Source: Erpetoichthys calabaricus (Eukaryota > Chordata > Cladistia > Polypteriformes > Polypteridae). Taken from it: a DNA stretch of 64,000 nucleotides. Made by a program: the position numbers and the translations under genes. How positions within the stretch are numbered: position 1 is the stretch's first letter; every line of letters starts with the position of its first letter. The notes under the pieces were generated by a model that did no database searches, had not been told where the DNA came from, and saw only the letters and a list, made by a program, of their open reading frames with translations. Location: positions 40,756,776 to 40,820,775 of the forward strand of contig NC_041408.2 in NCBI RefSeq assembly GCF_900747795.2, given 5' to 3'. Shown here in pieces: positions 1-10,757 of this stretch.

Positions 1-163
1 GCGGCTCCTAGTGGTCCCCATGGTATCCAGCAAGGCCGTTTATAAAAACTACAATGTCCATATGGCCCTGCTGGAATTTGGGGCACTTCCATGTTGTTGG
101 GAGAGCTCCATCTAGCGGCTTGGAGGTGTGGACCGGAATATTTGGCCGGTCATCCCTCACACA
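1..163 (-). mobile_element. LTR end, fossil, entering from the left edge
   Basis: This stretch matches the right end of the LTR at 49712-50268 in the same orientation: both share the CTGCTGG, GGGGCACTTCCATG and CTCCATCTAGCGGC blocks and end in CATCCCTCACA. Read on the minus strand it starts TGTGAGG, as an LTR should. The rest lies outside the window, so solo or full-length status is unknown. The copies differ at many positions, suggesting an old family. Confidence 0.6.
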
Positions 164-175
164 ACCTTTTGTTGA

Positions 176-595
176 TTTCATTCTATTTTGCCCTTTCTCT
201 GTGCAGTTTGCTCTCTTGATTGTATCCTAATAATGACAACCAGCGGAGAAAACAGCCAGGCAAACAACAAGGCTGCAACTACTTCAGCGTTAGACCCACT
301 AATTAGAAAATAATGAATTAATTAAACAATTAGAACACTCTGCAAAAAACAGAATGAAAATCAAGATGAAAATATTGTTAAAAAGAAAACAAAATACATT
401 ATTCCAATATAACTGCTTGGTACATTTTAACATACCAAACTTAGTTTTCTAATTTCTACATTTTTCCCAAAACACAGAATTTGACAAATAACAGTTCACT
501 TAATTAGCCCAGAAGTCCAATTAAAAATAGAAGATGGTTGGAACAAAAACCTGCAGCCACAGTGGGCCCCCAGGACCGACACTGAGAACCTCTGT
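176..595. mobile_element. hAT-like non-autonomous element, left part missing
   Basis: Base 230 onward aligns with the element at 28231-28824: both have a TAATGAC/TAATGCC block, GCTACAACTA-type text, a TAGACCCACTAAT block and the end CCTGCAGC(C/T)ACAGT before GGACC. The outer left end is absent or replaced next to the LTR remnant. Family assignment follows the 8-base target duplication seen in the other copy. Confidence 0.5.
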
Positions 596-596
596 T

Positions 597-860
597 TCAG
601 GCAATATTACAAAAGCTAACCCCCTGTGCCGATGATGTGACTCCATGCGGTGATGGTGCTGCTGAGCCCAGCACATCTTCGGGCGCTGGCTGCGGACACA
701 CCTCTGCCTCGGAAATCACAGGGTGACCATCTGGCTGTGTGCTGACAGACGATGCTCTGGAGTCACAAAATGCATTAGTGGATGCTGTAAGAGATGTGGC
801 AAATGAACTAAGATATATAAGGGCTGCACTATGTGATATTGACCACAATTTAAATTAATT
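597..860 (+). pseudogene. Harbinger ORF1-like (Myb/SANT accessory protein) C-terminal remnant
   Basis: After a TCTGTTTCAG the plus strand reads QAILQKLTPCADDVTPCGDG and, after one in-frame stop, ESQNALVDAVRDVANELRYI. The second part resembles the C-terminal helix of the Myb-like protein that PIF/Harbinger transposons carry beside their transposase. It converges on a Harbinger transposase remnant on the minus strand, the usual two-gene layout. Assignment is by pattern and context only. Confidence 0.4.
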
Positions 861-879
861 GGTTAAAAAAATAAACGCA

Positions 880-1288
880 GCATCTGATTACCTGTTTTTA
901 CATTCTGCTAATTACTTTCAAATGAAGTTGGAACACTGTCTGACTTGACTTATCATTTGGTGGGTCAGGATCATTATACCACATTTCTTCAGGGATGGGC
1001 AGGCCATGATTGTGTGCTACATTATGAAGCATGCTACATGCTTACACAATGCAACACACTTTCTGCGCAATACAGAGCAGCACATTAAAGGAATGGAAAT
1101 GCTTTCTATTTATACAAGCAAATTCATTCTCGAAAGGTGCCTTAACAGTATAGTGTCAGTGCTAAACTGCACAACAGATCAACTCTCTGCTCTTAATATG
1201 GCTCTTTGAAGTGACTTTCTATCTTTAAAAGGACTGCTTGCCTTTTGCTGCACCAGATGGAAAAAACACCTATGATGGTGCAAAGCTG

Positions 1289-1327
<39 letters not shown>

Positions 1328-1850
1328 ATAGGCGCTCCTGCTATAGATGATGTAATGCCAGCTCATTCTTTTGATTCATCCCTGGGTGATATAACTTGTC
1401 CTGTGCCGTTGCAATAGGAATGTGCGTGCAGCTGATTGTTCCGATTACATTTGAAAAACTGGAAAATGCTTCAAATTGAGCTTTTATGTTTGCCAGTTCA
1501 ACCATAGAATAAGGAAATCTTATATATCTGGATGAAAAGTGGATAATACCATCCTATACAGCTGGTATGACACAACTCAGTGATGTTTGTGAAATACTCG
1601 ATCTGTCAGTAAGTTTACGTTGAAAAGTTCTTCTGACTAGAACCCCAAGGGTGGACAGAACTTGCAAAAGGAGCAGATAAGAGCACAATTTCTCAAACTG
1701 TGCCTTTGTAAAGCTGGCACCAGTTCAGCACACATCTCCAAAAGGACAGCTCTTGGAAACCGAAACCAACTTAGAAGCCAGTCATCATCATCTATAAATA
1801 CACACGGTCTTCTAATTCTTTCATTTGCAATGTCTTCTAACAATGTTTAG
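880..1850 (-). pseudogene. PIF/Harbinger (HARBI1-like) transposase remnant
   Basis: Reading the minus strand from 1843, the N-terminal part resembles the HARBI1 family start: FRFPRAVLLEMCAELVPALQ RHSLRNCAL. Further down come SNVIGTISCTHIPI (matching the conserved NVLGAIDGTH with the catalytic Asp changed to Ser) and, at about 1070-970, ACSMLHNVAHNHGLPIPEE, matching the conserved C-terminal CxxLHN motif. Several frame breaks and a T-rich run (1291-1323) interrupt it, so it is inactive. It sits in a SANBR intron. Confidence 0.7.
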
Positions 1851-2874
1851 ACAACTATGGTAGTTGGAATAGTCTGGCCAATCTATGCACCATTATATTG
1901 CTGCAGAATGATTACAATGAAATTAATTATTTTTGTAAACAATATGCAATTAATTTCAGTGTATTTGATAAAGCCGTGTTCATGGATGCGAATATGAAAA
2001 AGAAGGTAAACGACACAGAAACAGTAGCACTGCTTTGATGCTGGATGCCACCAGTTTGCTAAACCATGCTGAAACATGCACACGCAAGGTGAGGGGCTAC
2101 CGTGAAAATGTGCGTAGCTTTACGCCAAATTCAGTTTTTATACATCTGAAACTGACTATGGAAATGGGCGTATGAAAGATTTTTGTGCTTACGTATTGTT
2201 TATACATGGAGGTCCATGGTCTTTCAATACTCACAGTGCCCTACATAGAAACGTTATGTCTCATAACAGATGCAAAATTTTGGGCAGATGAATTTTAATA
2301 GTTGTGTAACAGATTTATAAATTTGCCACAATGCCTTTAACACCATTCTTCATTTATCATGCCAGACCACTCGTCTTTTTTTGTTTTAGTCTTGGGTCTG
2401 GATCCTGGCTTGGGCACTGCCAATTACTCTAACAAAGTCATTTACACAGATCTCATTAATAGCTTTCTGCTACGATACTTTCCCAAACAAGCCTAATGAC
2501 CATTAATTATGAGTTACAGTTACATTTTCAGTTACATAGAAGGCTGGGACCTGATCAATAAAAGCAAGCTTTGCTCAAACATTTTTTCTTGCGACTTCAA
2601 GATTTTGGGAAAGTTTCTTACTTTCTTGCAGCGCTCTCTCATAATCATTTATCTTATCTTACTTCTACATTTACCTTTCTGCTTTTTAGATTTATCATGT
2701 TGTTTAATGAGGCCCAATTATCCCTTTAACAATGTGCCTACCTTATTTAAATTTTTTAGCATTATACGGTCGTGACCCGAAGTTCCACTGTATTACGTAG
2801 CAGATAACAAAGACAGCGTTATTGAAATTTCAGAGCACTGAACATCAGAATACACAAACAATGTACAAACTTAC

Positions 2875-2968
2875 CCCTGAATGTCTTCAATATGGCCACC
2901 TTCATCATCAGGGATAGGGATGTCATTCTCCAATGATGCATTTTTGCCAAATGAACCTCCAGACTGAC
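2875..2968 (-). CDS. SANBR: SANBR third coding exon, acidic linker before the BTB domain
   Basis: This 94-base exon has an AG acceptor (RC of 2969-2970) and a GTAAGT donor (RC of 2869-2874). It supplies two bases to finish the Gly codon of the previous exon, then 30 codons, then two bases. The peptide, QSGGSFGKNASLENDIPIPD followed by DEGGHIEDIQ, is acidic and low in complexity, fitting the linker between the SANT and BTB domains. No further SANBR exon was found in 1-2874, so the BTB domain and the rest of the gene lie left of the window. The identification rests mainly on phase continuity and position; the sequence alone would be weak evidence. A truncated piggyBac copy begins only about 60 bases upstream in the preceding intron. 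Confidence 0.78.
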
Positions 2969-3027
2969 CTTAAGGATATACAGAAAAAAATATACAGATT
3001 AAAAAAAAAATATATTTTATATAATAT

Positions 3028-4977
3028 TAAATGTATGGCATTTCTAAAGGTTAACTTTTTTTCAGTCTTATTCTCTCAGTCACGTTCTCTAACCCCCACC
3101 CCACCAATCTGACTCCAACTAACAGCGCCAGTATAAATTCACACCCGATCTGATGCTGTTCATTTTCAAATAATATTGCATTAGTGCAATGATGTTTTCT
3201 GATTGGTACTATTCAGGTCATAAAATGATTTCTTCAAATTGTCACATATATTTGTCTCTTTCTTTTTCAGGTGTGTAATAGAAACCACAGCATAGAGAGA
3301 AGTGTGTACATTGCAACAGGTACACATGTCGTAAATGTAGGAAGGACGGTCCTTGCATGTGTGTGAACTGTTAACATTTGAATTTGACGATTGCATATAG
3401 CGCTGAACTGACCTCTCTGTACTATTTTCTTTCCTCTGCATGTACTGGAGTACAAAAGAAACCCCACCATACAGCAACATGTGGGGGACTGACAAGATCG
3501 GGGGAAGAAAAAAAAAAAACAAACAAACACGCGGTCACTGATTACAACTGCAAGATGTTATGCGAATGAATATGAATAATGTTGCATCCATGCCACAATG
3601 TTTTCTGAAATGTACTATACATGTCATAAAATAAATAATTCCAAATATCATATATACCTATGTCTGTTTTTTTTTTTTTGTCAGTGCGGCTTTGACATCA
3701 TGGACCACAAGGTGCATACTAATAATTCAGAGTGAGCAGGCACACTCAATAAAACTGAATAAAAAAAAAAAAAAAAAAATCAAGTGACGGTGAGATACAA
3801 AGAAGGCACACCAGCGTTTGTGTGTCAGCTTTTATCCCTCCAGATCAGAGCCATGTGCGCCCAACTACGTTGCGCGTGTTAAAGTTGTCTGTGAAGGGCT
3901 CCCTGTTTAAACGCGGCTGCCAGTCGTGAACTGGGCCCTTCGTCGCACAGCATTATGATTTTTTATAAGGGAAACAAAATTACAAAACAAAACCCTTGGA
4001 CATTGATTCAATAAGAACGGCCTACTCGGAATCACTGTCCGAATAGTAATTATGTGGTGGTGGAGGAGCATTTCTGCTTCTCTCCGTTCACAGTCCATCT
4101 CGTTTTCAAGACGCTGTCGTTTCCTCTCACGATCTCTTCTCAACCTTTCTCCAATCTCGCAGGTTGCTTTGTGGCAATCCAAAGAGTAAGGAAGAACCAA
4201 TGCTTCTTTCTTGAACTCCAAACGCCGACTGATGGAAAATCACAGAAGTGTGTCCGACTTATATACTCTGACTGCCGACTCCAAGAAGTGGGTGAACATT
4301 TGATTTGGACGAAGTGCTGCCGACGACGGTCGACAGAAACACAAAAAACCACAGTCTCGACAACGAAGCAGGTGTTGACGCCAGATCTAAACACAAAGAG
4401 TGGTATCGACAGTGTTTGTAAACAAAAGTAACAACCAGGGTGTTGTGTATTCAGCCAGTACAAACAGCACGTAGTCTCCTTTAGTTCAATCCTCTTTAAT
4501 CACCACACTCCAACCTCATCCAACGATCCTCCTCCTCACTTCCTCTCCTCCTCCATCACTACTGGCCTCTACTGAACACAGCAGGAACACCACACAAGGC
4601 AGTGAATTCGCAGACAAACAAAAGATCAAGATCCAAATGAAGATTATATATAAAGATATGAAAAATGTTTCTGTTTTTTTGACAATGTGGTTTACACAGA
4701 CCATTGTAGAAATGGAACACACATGAAATGCATGTGTTCCAAATAACGATCTATTATTTCCACTCTAGAACTCCAACTCTTCACTCCCAGATAATCAAGG
4801 CATGAGCTGGGAGAACTTTGTGCACATTCTGCAGCGGTGGGGGATGGAATAGCAGGCTGTTTGCTGCTTGTCTTTATTGGCACATTTCTAGGACAAAAGA
4901 CGCGAATGGAGAGGTGCGAAGGAATTTAAGGTGGGCCAGATTTACAAGTTTTTTCATAGGCTCTGGCAATTCTAGTG
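3028..4977 (+). mobile_element. piggyBac element, 5'-truncated, right end followed by TTAA
   Basis: This sequence aligns to the reverse complement of the element at 42125-44404 from the ATGTATGGCATTTCT block (about 3030) onward. Its right end, CAATTCTAGTG, is followed by TTAA at 4978-4981, the canonical piggyBac target. At 3303-3371 the plus strand encodes a Cys-rich C-terminal module (CVHCNRYTCRKCRK then DGPCMCVNC, then TAA), typical of piggyBac transposases. About 280 bases of transposase present in the other copy are missing here. The stretch 3870-4500 has no counterpart in the other copy and is unexplained. Confidence 0.7.
3303..3374 (+). pseudogene. piggyBac transposase C-terminal cysteine-rich domain
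   Basis: Twenty-three codons ending at TAA encode seven cysteines in C-x2-C-x4-C-x2-C-x5-C-x-C-x2-C spacing. This matches the zinc-binding tail that follows the catalytic core in piggyBac transposases and helps recognise the element ends. Upstream coding sequence is missing or out of frame, so it is a remnant. The equivalent in the 42-44 kb copy has lost this frame. Confidence 0.7.
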
Positions 4978-5184
4978 TTAAGAAGTCCCGATGTTGGTCT
5001 CTGCAGTGAGCACTACCTTTTATATAAACTTCTGATAAGAAACATTACAGTTCTCAAACCAGACGGTGATGCAACTGGTCTGGATGCTTTAAATAGTTCC
5101 CCTATTGAATGTGGTGAGAATGTGGTATGGAATGTTTGCCTTCTTTAGCCAGAACAGAAAGGGGAATTAATGCCTTTATTCTAG

Positions 5185-5512
5185 GAGGAGGTATTGATTA
5201 ATCATGTCAGGTACTCCTTGAGGTGCACACCAAGGAATCTCGTGATTTTTCGCTCTCTCTACCATAGAACACTTGATGTAAAGTGGAGTGTAGGCAGGAT
5301 GGGTCTTCCTGAAGTTCATCATGATCTCTTTAGTTTTATCAACATTGAGAGAGACATTGTTACACTTGCAAGATTCAACAAGCTGCTCCACTTCCATTTT
5401 GTACTTTGTCTCATTTATCATTGTTGATAAGACCCAGTACTGTTGTGTCATTAGCAAACTTGATAATGCTCTCAGATCTTCATGTTGCAGTATAGTCAAG
5501 AGTTCAGTATAG
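5185..5512 (-). pseudogene. L2-type LINE reverse transcriptase fragment
   Basis: The minus strand encodes DETKYKMEVEQLVESCKCNN followed by VSLNVDKTKEIMMNFRKTHP, the region after the RT FADD box that is highly characteristic of fish L2/Rex-type LINEs (NNLSLNVDKTKE). A preceding SLLMTQQYWVLS stretch represents FADDTTVLGL in a shifted frame, so there is at least one frameshift. Only about 330 bases remain. Confidence 0.7.
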
Positions 5513-5824
5513 CAAATCTAAATTGCTTTGTCTCTCTAAATCATTTAAACATTATAGTACTACAGAAAGGCAGTTTTATATATTATAACAAATAGGTTTA
5601 TAGATTGTTATGTGCACACAGTATAGTAAAATTGTTACTTGCATGTGCTTATCAACATGCAACACAGCTTTTTTTAAATTTTTTTTTATATAAACACAAA
5701 AAAGAATTTCCACTTTTTTCTTAGAACTTGTACTTGATCAATTCATTATAACACAATCATAAATATATGTTGTAGCTCATGGTAAAAAAAAAAAAAAAAA
5801 AATCAAATATCAAAATAACACTTT

Positions 5825-5945
5825 GGCGATAACTGCGATGGACTGGCATGCTGTCCAGGGTTGTTTCTCACCTTAGCCTCAGTACTGCCAGATAAGTTCC
5901 AGCCTTCCATGACCCTGAATTGGACTAAGCAGATTTAACAATATA
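5825..5945 (+). repeat. Degenerate SINE/LINE 3' tail
   Basis: The text GCGATGGACTGGC, GTCCAGGGTTG, CTTCCATGACCCTGAATTG and AAGCAGATT follows the order of the dispersed tail seen in cleaner form at 24001-24296. It is an old copy without a clear terminal repeat. Confidence 0.5.
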
Positions 5946-6090
5946 TGTACATTATGTTTAACCGTTTGGATGATAATGTGTATTGGTCTAATAAAGTTAC
6001 AAGTATTAAGTAAAGAACTTTGTTTACTTTATTTTACACAATAGCTTTATATGACGGCATAGTTGGTGGGGTCATTGCTGTGTCACTGTA

Positions 6091-6165
6091 CAGGGTGGTC
6101 CAGATCTAAACTATGCAATTATTGCATTGCATTAAAAATTGCATAGTTAGATCTGGACCACCCTA
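6091..6165. mobile_element. 75-base palindromic mini-MITE
   Basis: The left arm CAGGGTGGTCCAGATCTAA is repeated inverted as TTAGATCTGGACCACCCT, and the inner CTATGCAAT/ATTGCATAG also pair, so nearly the whole unit folds into one hairpin. TA flanks both ends (6089-6090 and 6166-6167), the Tc1/mariner target. There is no coding capacity. Confidence 0.75.
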
Positions 6166-6339
6166 TACATGGCTCCTTTGAGTGCCAGACTGCATTGCTT
6201 TCCATGGTGTGAATGTTATCTGCATTTTTATTTGGTTTCATTTCAAAGTACGAAGATGTTCTGTAAGGTTCCCTTACTGTGTTAATGTAGATGTATTTTT
6301 ATTCAGTTGTACCCAGCAGTAGACATCCATCCTGTACAG

Positions 6340-7018
6340 CACAGGTGTCGAACTCCAGTCCTCGAGGGTCACAGTGGCTGCATGTTTTCATTCTAACCAT
6401 CTTCTTTATTAGTGAGTCGTTTTTACTGCTAATTAACTTCTTTTGCTTTAGTTTTAATTAACCTGACTCAGGCCCCTTAATTTTCTCTTTTTCCTTAATT
6501 AGTAGCCAAACAATAATGAGACATCAAACAAGCCACCATATGACCAGCTCACCTGTGCCCATCACACAATATCTGAAAATAAATAAAGGTGAAGGTCTCA
6601 GTAAGGTTGATCTCTCAGGTCACCAAAACATTTTGAAAATGTTCTTAGGAAAAACAGAAAAATCAACAGATTTGGAAATGTCTGCTGTGGCAGAATGAGA
6701 GCAACAACAAGCCATTGAATTAAATAACGGGCTTAATTAACAGCAAGAATCAGCTTCTCATTAAGAGACTGGAGTGAAATTGGTTGGAGTTTGAAATCCC
6801 AGTTTAGCTGGTCATCTGTTGGCTCGTTTCACATCTCATTTCTGTTTGGCTGCTGAAGAAAGGAATCAATTCCAGGACTGATTCCTTAAAAACAGGGCTA
6901 TTAAAATTAATGGAAAAGGAGTTAATTAGCAGTGAAAACTGCTCGCTGATTAGGAAAAGGGTTAGAATGAAAACCTGTAGCCACTGCGGCCCTCCAGGCC
7001 CAGAGTTCGACACCCCTG
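6340..7018. mobile_element. hAT-like MITE with 8-base target duplication
   Basis: Exact 8-base direct repeats CTGTACAG flank it (6332-6339 and 7019-7026). The ends CACAGGTGTCGAAC and, inverted, CAGGGGTGTCGAAC agree in 12 of 14 bases, and inverted similarity extends about 100 bases inward through the GCTGCTAATTAACT and CATTCTAACC blocks. The 8-base duplication and CAGGG-type end indicate the hAT superfamily. No transposase is encoded. Confidence 0.85.
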
Positions 7019-9310
7019 CTGTACAGAGTTGGTTACTTGCCTTTCATAGAGCAGAAATTAAAGTGTTAAGGGCCTGAGATAGATTAAGTCTGTAATGACG
7101 GCCAATTGTGTCGGGGAGAAAAGTTCTCTCTTTAAAAAAAGCAGTCTCTGAGTCCAGATGTTAATGCAGAAAACATCTGTATTACGCAGCAATGTAAGAA
7201 GAAGACTTGACCGAGGTACAATTGCTTAAACTAGGAAATGTATCGGTTTATATTACATTTCTTATCATCTATGCAAAATAAACTCCGCCATCTAGTTCTT
7301 CCTACCATTACCTAATGTCGATTAACTAGTGTCCATCATCTGACCGAAACTTACCAACATCACTCTTTACCCTATGCAAGGGTCAGAGACTTGTTTATCA
7401 ATCAGTTTCCATCATTAAGATTCTGGGCTTTTCAAACAAAAGTTACATGATACATATGCATCTCTCAAGGCTAAAGTTTTAACCAGCCCCATCTCTAACA
7501 CGCTGGCGCTTAGTTTTCTTATAATTTACACTTGTCTTTGGCTTGCTCATGCTAGTGTCCAAGCAAGCAGGCTGGCAAGCAGGAGTCAAGCTGCTACAAG
7601 TAAAAGCAAGTGGCCTTGAGCCGACAAGCACAAGCAAATTCTACCTGTTCAGAAGAAATAAAAATACAGGCAAGAAGCCTTTACTAAATTAACTGTTATA
7701 TAACCTTAAAGCCAGCTAATACAACACATTTTACTTAAGCTTTATTAAAAAACATCAATACATAAAGCATTGATAAATAGATTTTAACTCTTCTTTTTTT
7801 TCCTTCTAAAATAATGGCTTGTTTAGGTCTCTCACAGTTAAAATCTCTGCATCTTTATTTCTAAAACAATGGCCTGTTCAGCTCTCCCAACTAAACAGTG
7901 TCATTGACTTTTTATTATTATCTCACTTTTTATTATTTTAATGAAAATAAGTAAGCTTCTTAATTCTAAAGCTAATGATTAAATTTTCTGCAACAGATGG
8001 ATATTTATAGCATTTAAAAAACTGAATAGATGCTTATATAGTAAATTAGATACATTTCTTTTAAAGAACAAGATCAGCTATATTAAAAATATTCCTTCAC
8101 TTTTCAAAAAAACATTTCCATATAATTTCTGGGATATATTGAAGTTTGGTTGTTTTAGCAAAAATGCCAAATACAATGCATCTGTAGTAGGTATTCACAG
8201 TAGTATGTGACTAAGTATTTCTGGGTCAGGAGTGTGTATACGGTCCAAGGAGAGCCACAGCATCCATGGGTTTTATTCATATTCCAGTTGTAAGAGCCAT
8301 TTTCCTTGTTCTATAAGATTCATGAATATTTCTTAGATGACAATGCATAAATTATGGGAGGTTCCTATAACCCCTGTAAACAGAATTGTATTGGTATATT
8401 CTTGCCATTTCTAACAGCTTGGAGTAAACATTATTCTTCAGTTAGTTAGTGACAGCCTTGCCTTCGGTTTTTAACCGTGACCGCACGTTACCGTGCCTGG
8501 GCACTTGCCTATGTGCCAACCAGCTTACGAGCCTTTTGAGTGTGAGAATATGTAAGAAAACAGCACTTAATTTATGTGTTGTGCCATATGTAAAGCATAC
8601 AGAAGAAGAAATTAAGAACCTTTAAGTAGAGAAATAAGTCTTTCAAGAAAAGCTAAGTTTATAGAAGATACACACGTAGAGTAAAAGGCAAAAAAAAAAA
8701 TGTAACTATTTTTTCTTTTATTCTTGTTTGGATTATTCGCTTTTAACTTTCACTAAATACCTTTAAAACGAACTCTTGGACTCTGAGAATTCTTTTGACA
8801 CGCGTCTTACCCGTGCCTGATGACACCTTATATTTCAGCAGCTACACCAGTTATAAAACAGAGACTATGGAATGCGTTTAATTTCACCTTTGATTGCACT
8901 CTTATTATGAATATATATGATTCTGAAAATACTGTCTGGAAAAAAATAGATTAATAAAAGTTAACAATGTTCAAAAATGCTTCTGCATATACTGTATACT
9001 GTACTGTGAATCCTTGGAAAATTAACTTTAAGTACCATTACAGTAGACTGATCCATTTTGATCAACTCATTGTCTTAATCCCGGCTTTCAGAATTACAAC
9101 TGAAGATGAAGGGAAGAAAAAAAAAACCAAAAAAACACTATCATATATGCATACAACTTCACTCATCCTAACCTGTGTAAGAAATCTACTTATTTTCTAT
9201 GATGGAAATAGAATGTTTAAAGGGGTTCTATTAGCAACTATAAGTAAAATGAACTTCAATCCTTTTTTTAGGTATACATTATGAATTCAAAAAGTAAATC
9301 CAAGACTTAC

Positions 9311-9500
9311 CAGTCATTGAGACGGTATGTGGACTTGTCCCTGTATCTCCTTGCTCTCCACAAGAATCAGTTGGAGAGCATTTCACATATGTTGCTGGTG
9401 TATCAAATATGGATGCAGCACTAGCTAATAATGGACTGCAGTGATTGTCAACAAAAGGCAAAGCACCATTGTTTTTCAGCTCTTCAAATCTTCTGGCACA
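9311..9500 (-). CDS. SANBR: SANBR second coding exon, end of SANT domain and linker
   Basis: The acceptor (RC of 9501-9502, preceded by TTTCAC) and the donor GTAAGT (RC of 9305-9310) bound 190 bases: 63 codons plus one base. The peptide begins CARRFEELKNNGALPFVDNH, directly continuing the FTPKD end of the previous exon; in human SANBR the corresponding stretch reads FTPKECAKRFEELK. The remainder is a serine/threonine-rich linker (SPTDSCGEQGDTGTSPHTVS), probably disordered. The single left-over G joins GT at the start of the next exon to make Gly, so splice phases agree across both junctions. The flanking introns are about 9.0 kb and 6.3 kb and are loaded with transposons. Confidence 0.88.
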
Positions 9501-9769
9501 CTGTGAAAGCCAAACCAGCAATAAATTAATTCTTCAGATCCTAAACATATTTCTGCCTTTAAGTGCAAGTTATAGGTTTAATAATAAATCAATACACTCT
9601 GTCTTCAAAAATTTAAAGTGGCTATTAACTGAACAAAAAAAAAAAAAAAAAAAAGCTACCATGTACAGCATTAGCATGGCTGCTTTTTTTTTTTTTTTGG
9701 CACAGCAAAACTCTTTATGTTCACTAATTAACACAATATAACATTCTTAAATCTACAGTTCTAGGTCTC

Positions 9770-9880
9770 AGGTGGCCAAAGTCTGTCAGCAGCAAGGGTC
9801 ACAAGGCAGAAAACAATCCTGGGCAGGGTACCAATCCACTGCAAAGATCACACACCCACAGTTACTATGTGCCTACAGGT
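9770..9880 (-). repeat. Degenerate SINE-type tail
   Basis: GGGTCACAAGGCAGAAAACA and CCTGGGCAGGGTACCAATCC match the reverse complement of the dispersed tail at 23619-23750. It sits about 270 bases upstream (on the minus strand) of a SANBR exon. Confidence 0.55.
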
Positions 9881-10119
9881 CTTTTTGACATATAGAAGGA
9901 AAATGACAGAGGCACAACCTTGGAATTCAAACAATAGATAACTGGATTTGTGAAACAGCCTTGCCTAACAACTGTGCCACAATATCTGTAAACACCACAC
10001 CTAAAGGTTTGTTCTTAATACCAAAACAGCCAACTGTGTGGCTGAAGTTCAAAATATATAGCATGCAGATGTGATCAAAAAGTTAATTTATTGTTTTATT
10101 AAACAACAAGAGAATGGGC

Positions 10120-10750
10120 AAGATGCAGGACTTTGACTATGGTACAACCCCATTTCTAAAGAAGTCGAGGTGCTGTGTAAAATGTAAAAAGCAGAATGCA
10201 ATGGACTTGCAAATTGCGTAAACCCTATATTTAACTGAAAATAGTACAATGAAGAGATAAAGTGCTGAAAATTAGAAATTTTGTTTATTGAAAAATATGC
10301 TTATTTTGAATTTCATGCCAGCATCATGTTTCAAAAAAGTTGGGACAGGGCATGTTTACCACTGTGTCGTATCACCTCTTCTTTTAACAACATTATGTAA
10401 ACATTTGCGAACTGAGGAGACCAATTCATGTAGTTTTGAAAGTAAAATGTTGTCCCATTGTTGCCCAAGACAGGATTTCAGCTGTTCAACAGGTCTCGTT
10501 TCTCATATTCTTTTGCTTTATAATACAACAGATGCTTACAATAGGTGGCAGGTCAGGACTGCAGGCAGGCCTGTAAATCACCCAGACTCTTTTACTATGG
10601 AGCCATGCTCTTATATGTGCAGAATGCATTTTGGCATTGTCTTGATGAAATAATCAACACTTTCCTGAAAAGAAAAAATCGATGGCAGAATATGTATATA
10701 TAACCTGTACATTTCATTAGGCATTAATGGTGCCTTCTTAGATGCGCAAG
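10120..10750. repeat. Unclassified dispersed fish repeat
   Basis: The blocks TACAACCCCATTTCTAAAGA, AAAAAGTTGGGACA, CAGGACTGCAGGCAGGCC and CATTTTGGCATTGTCTTGAT belong to an interspersed repeat I remember as abundant in fishes, probably a DNA transposon. I cannot assign a superfamily from this copy. It contains a 121-codon open frame (10288-10653) that I regard as chance. Confidence 0.45.
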
Positions 10751-10757
10751 CTACCTA

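Larger units (their letters stand above)
2969..9310 (-). other. SANBR intron between second and third coding exons
   Basis: No host coding sequence was recognised in this 6.3 kb. It holds a truncated piggyBac copy (3028-4977), an L2-type LINE fragment (about 5190-5510), a SINE-type tail (5825-5945), a 75-base hairpin MITE (6091-6165) and a hAT MITE (6340-7018), each listed separately. From 7027 to 9310 there is only AT-rich sequence with short A/T tracts; open frames there are short and have no recognisable product. Confidence 0.8.

Noticed and set aside
4054-4463. Overlapping frames of 104-125 codons on both strands
   Set aside because: No motif and mutual overlap; kept only as part of an unexplained segment within the piggyBac copy.
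10288-10653. 121-codon plus-strand frame
   Set aside because: It lies within an interspersed repeat I recognise by its nucleotide blocks; the frame has no domain and is probably chance.
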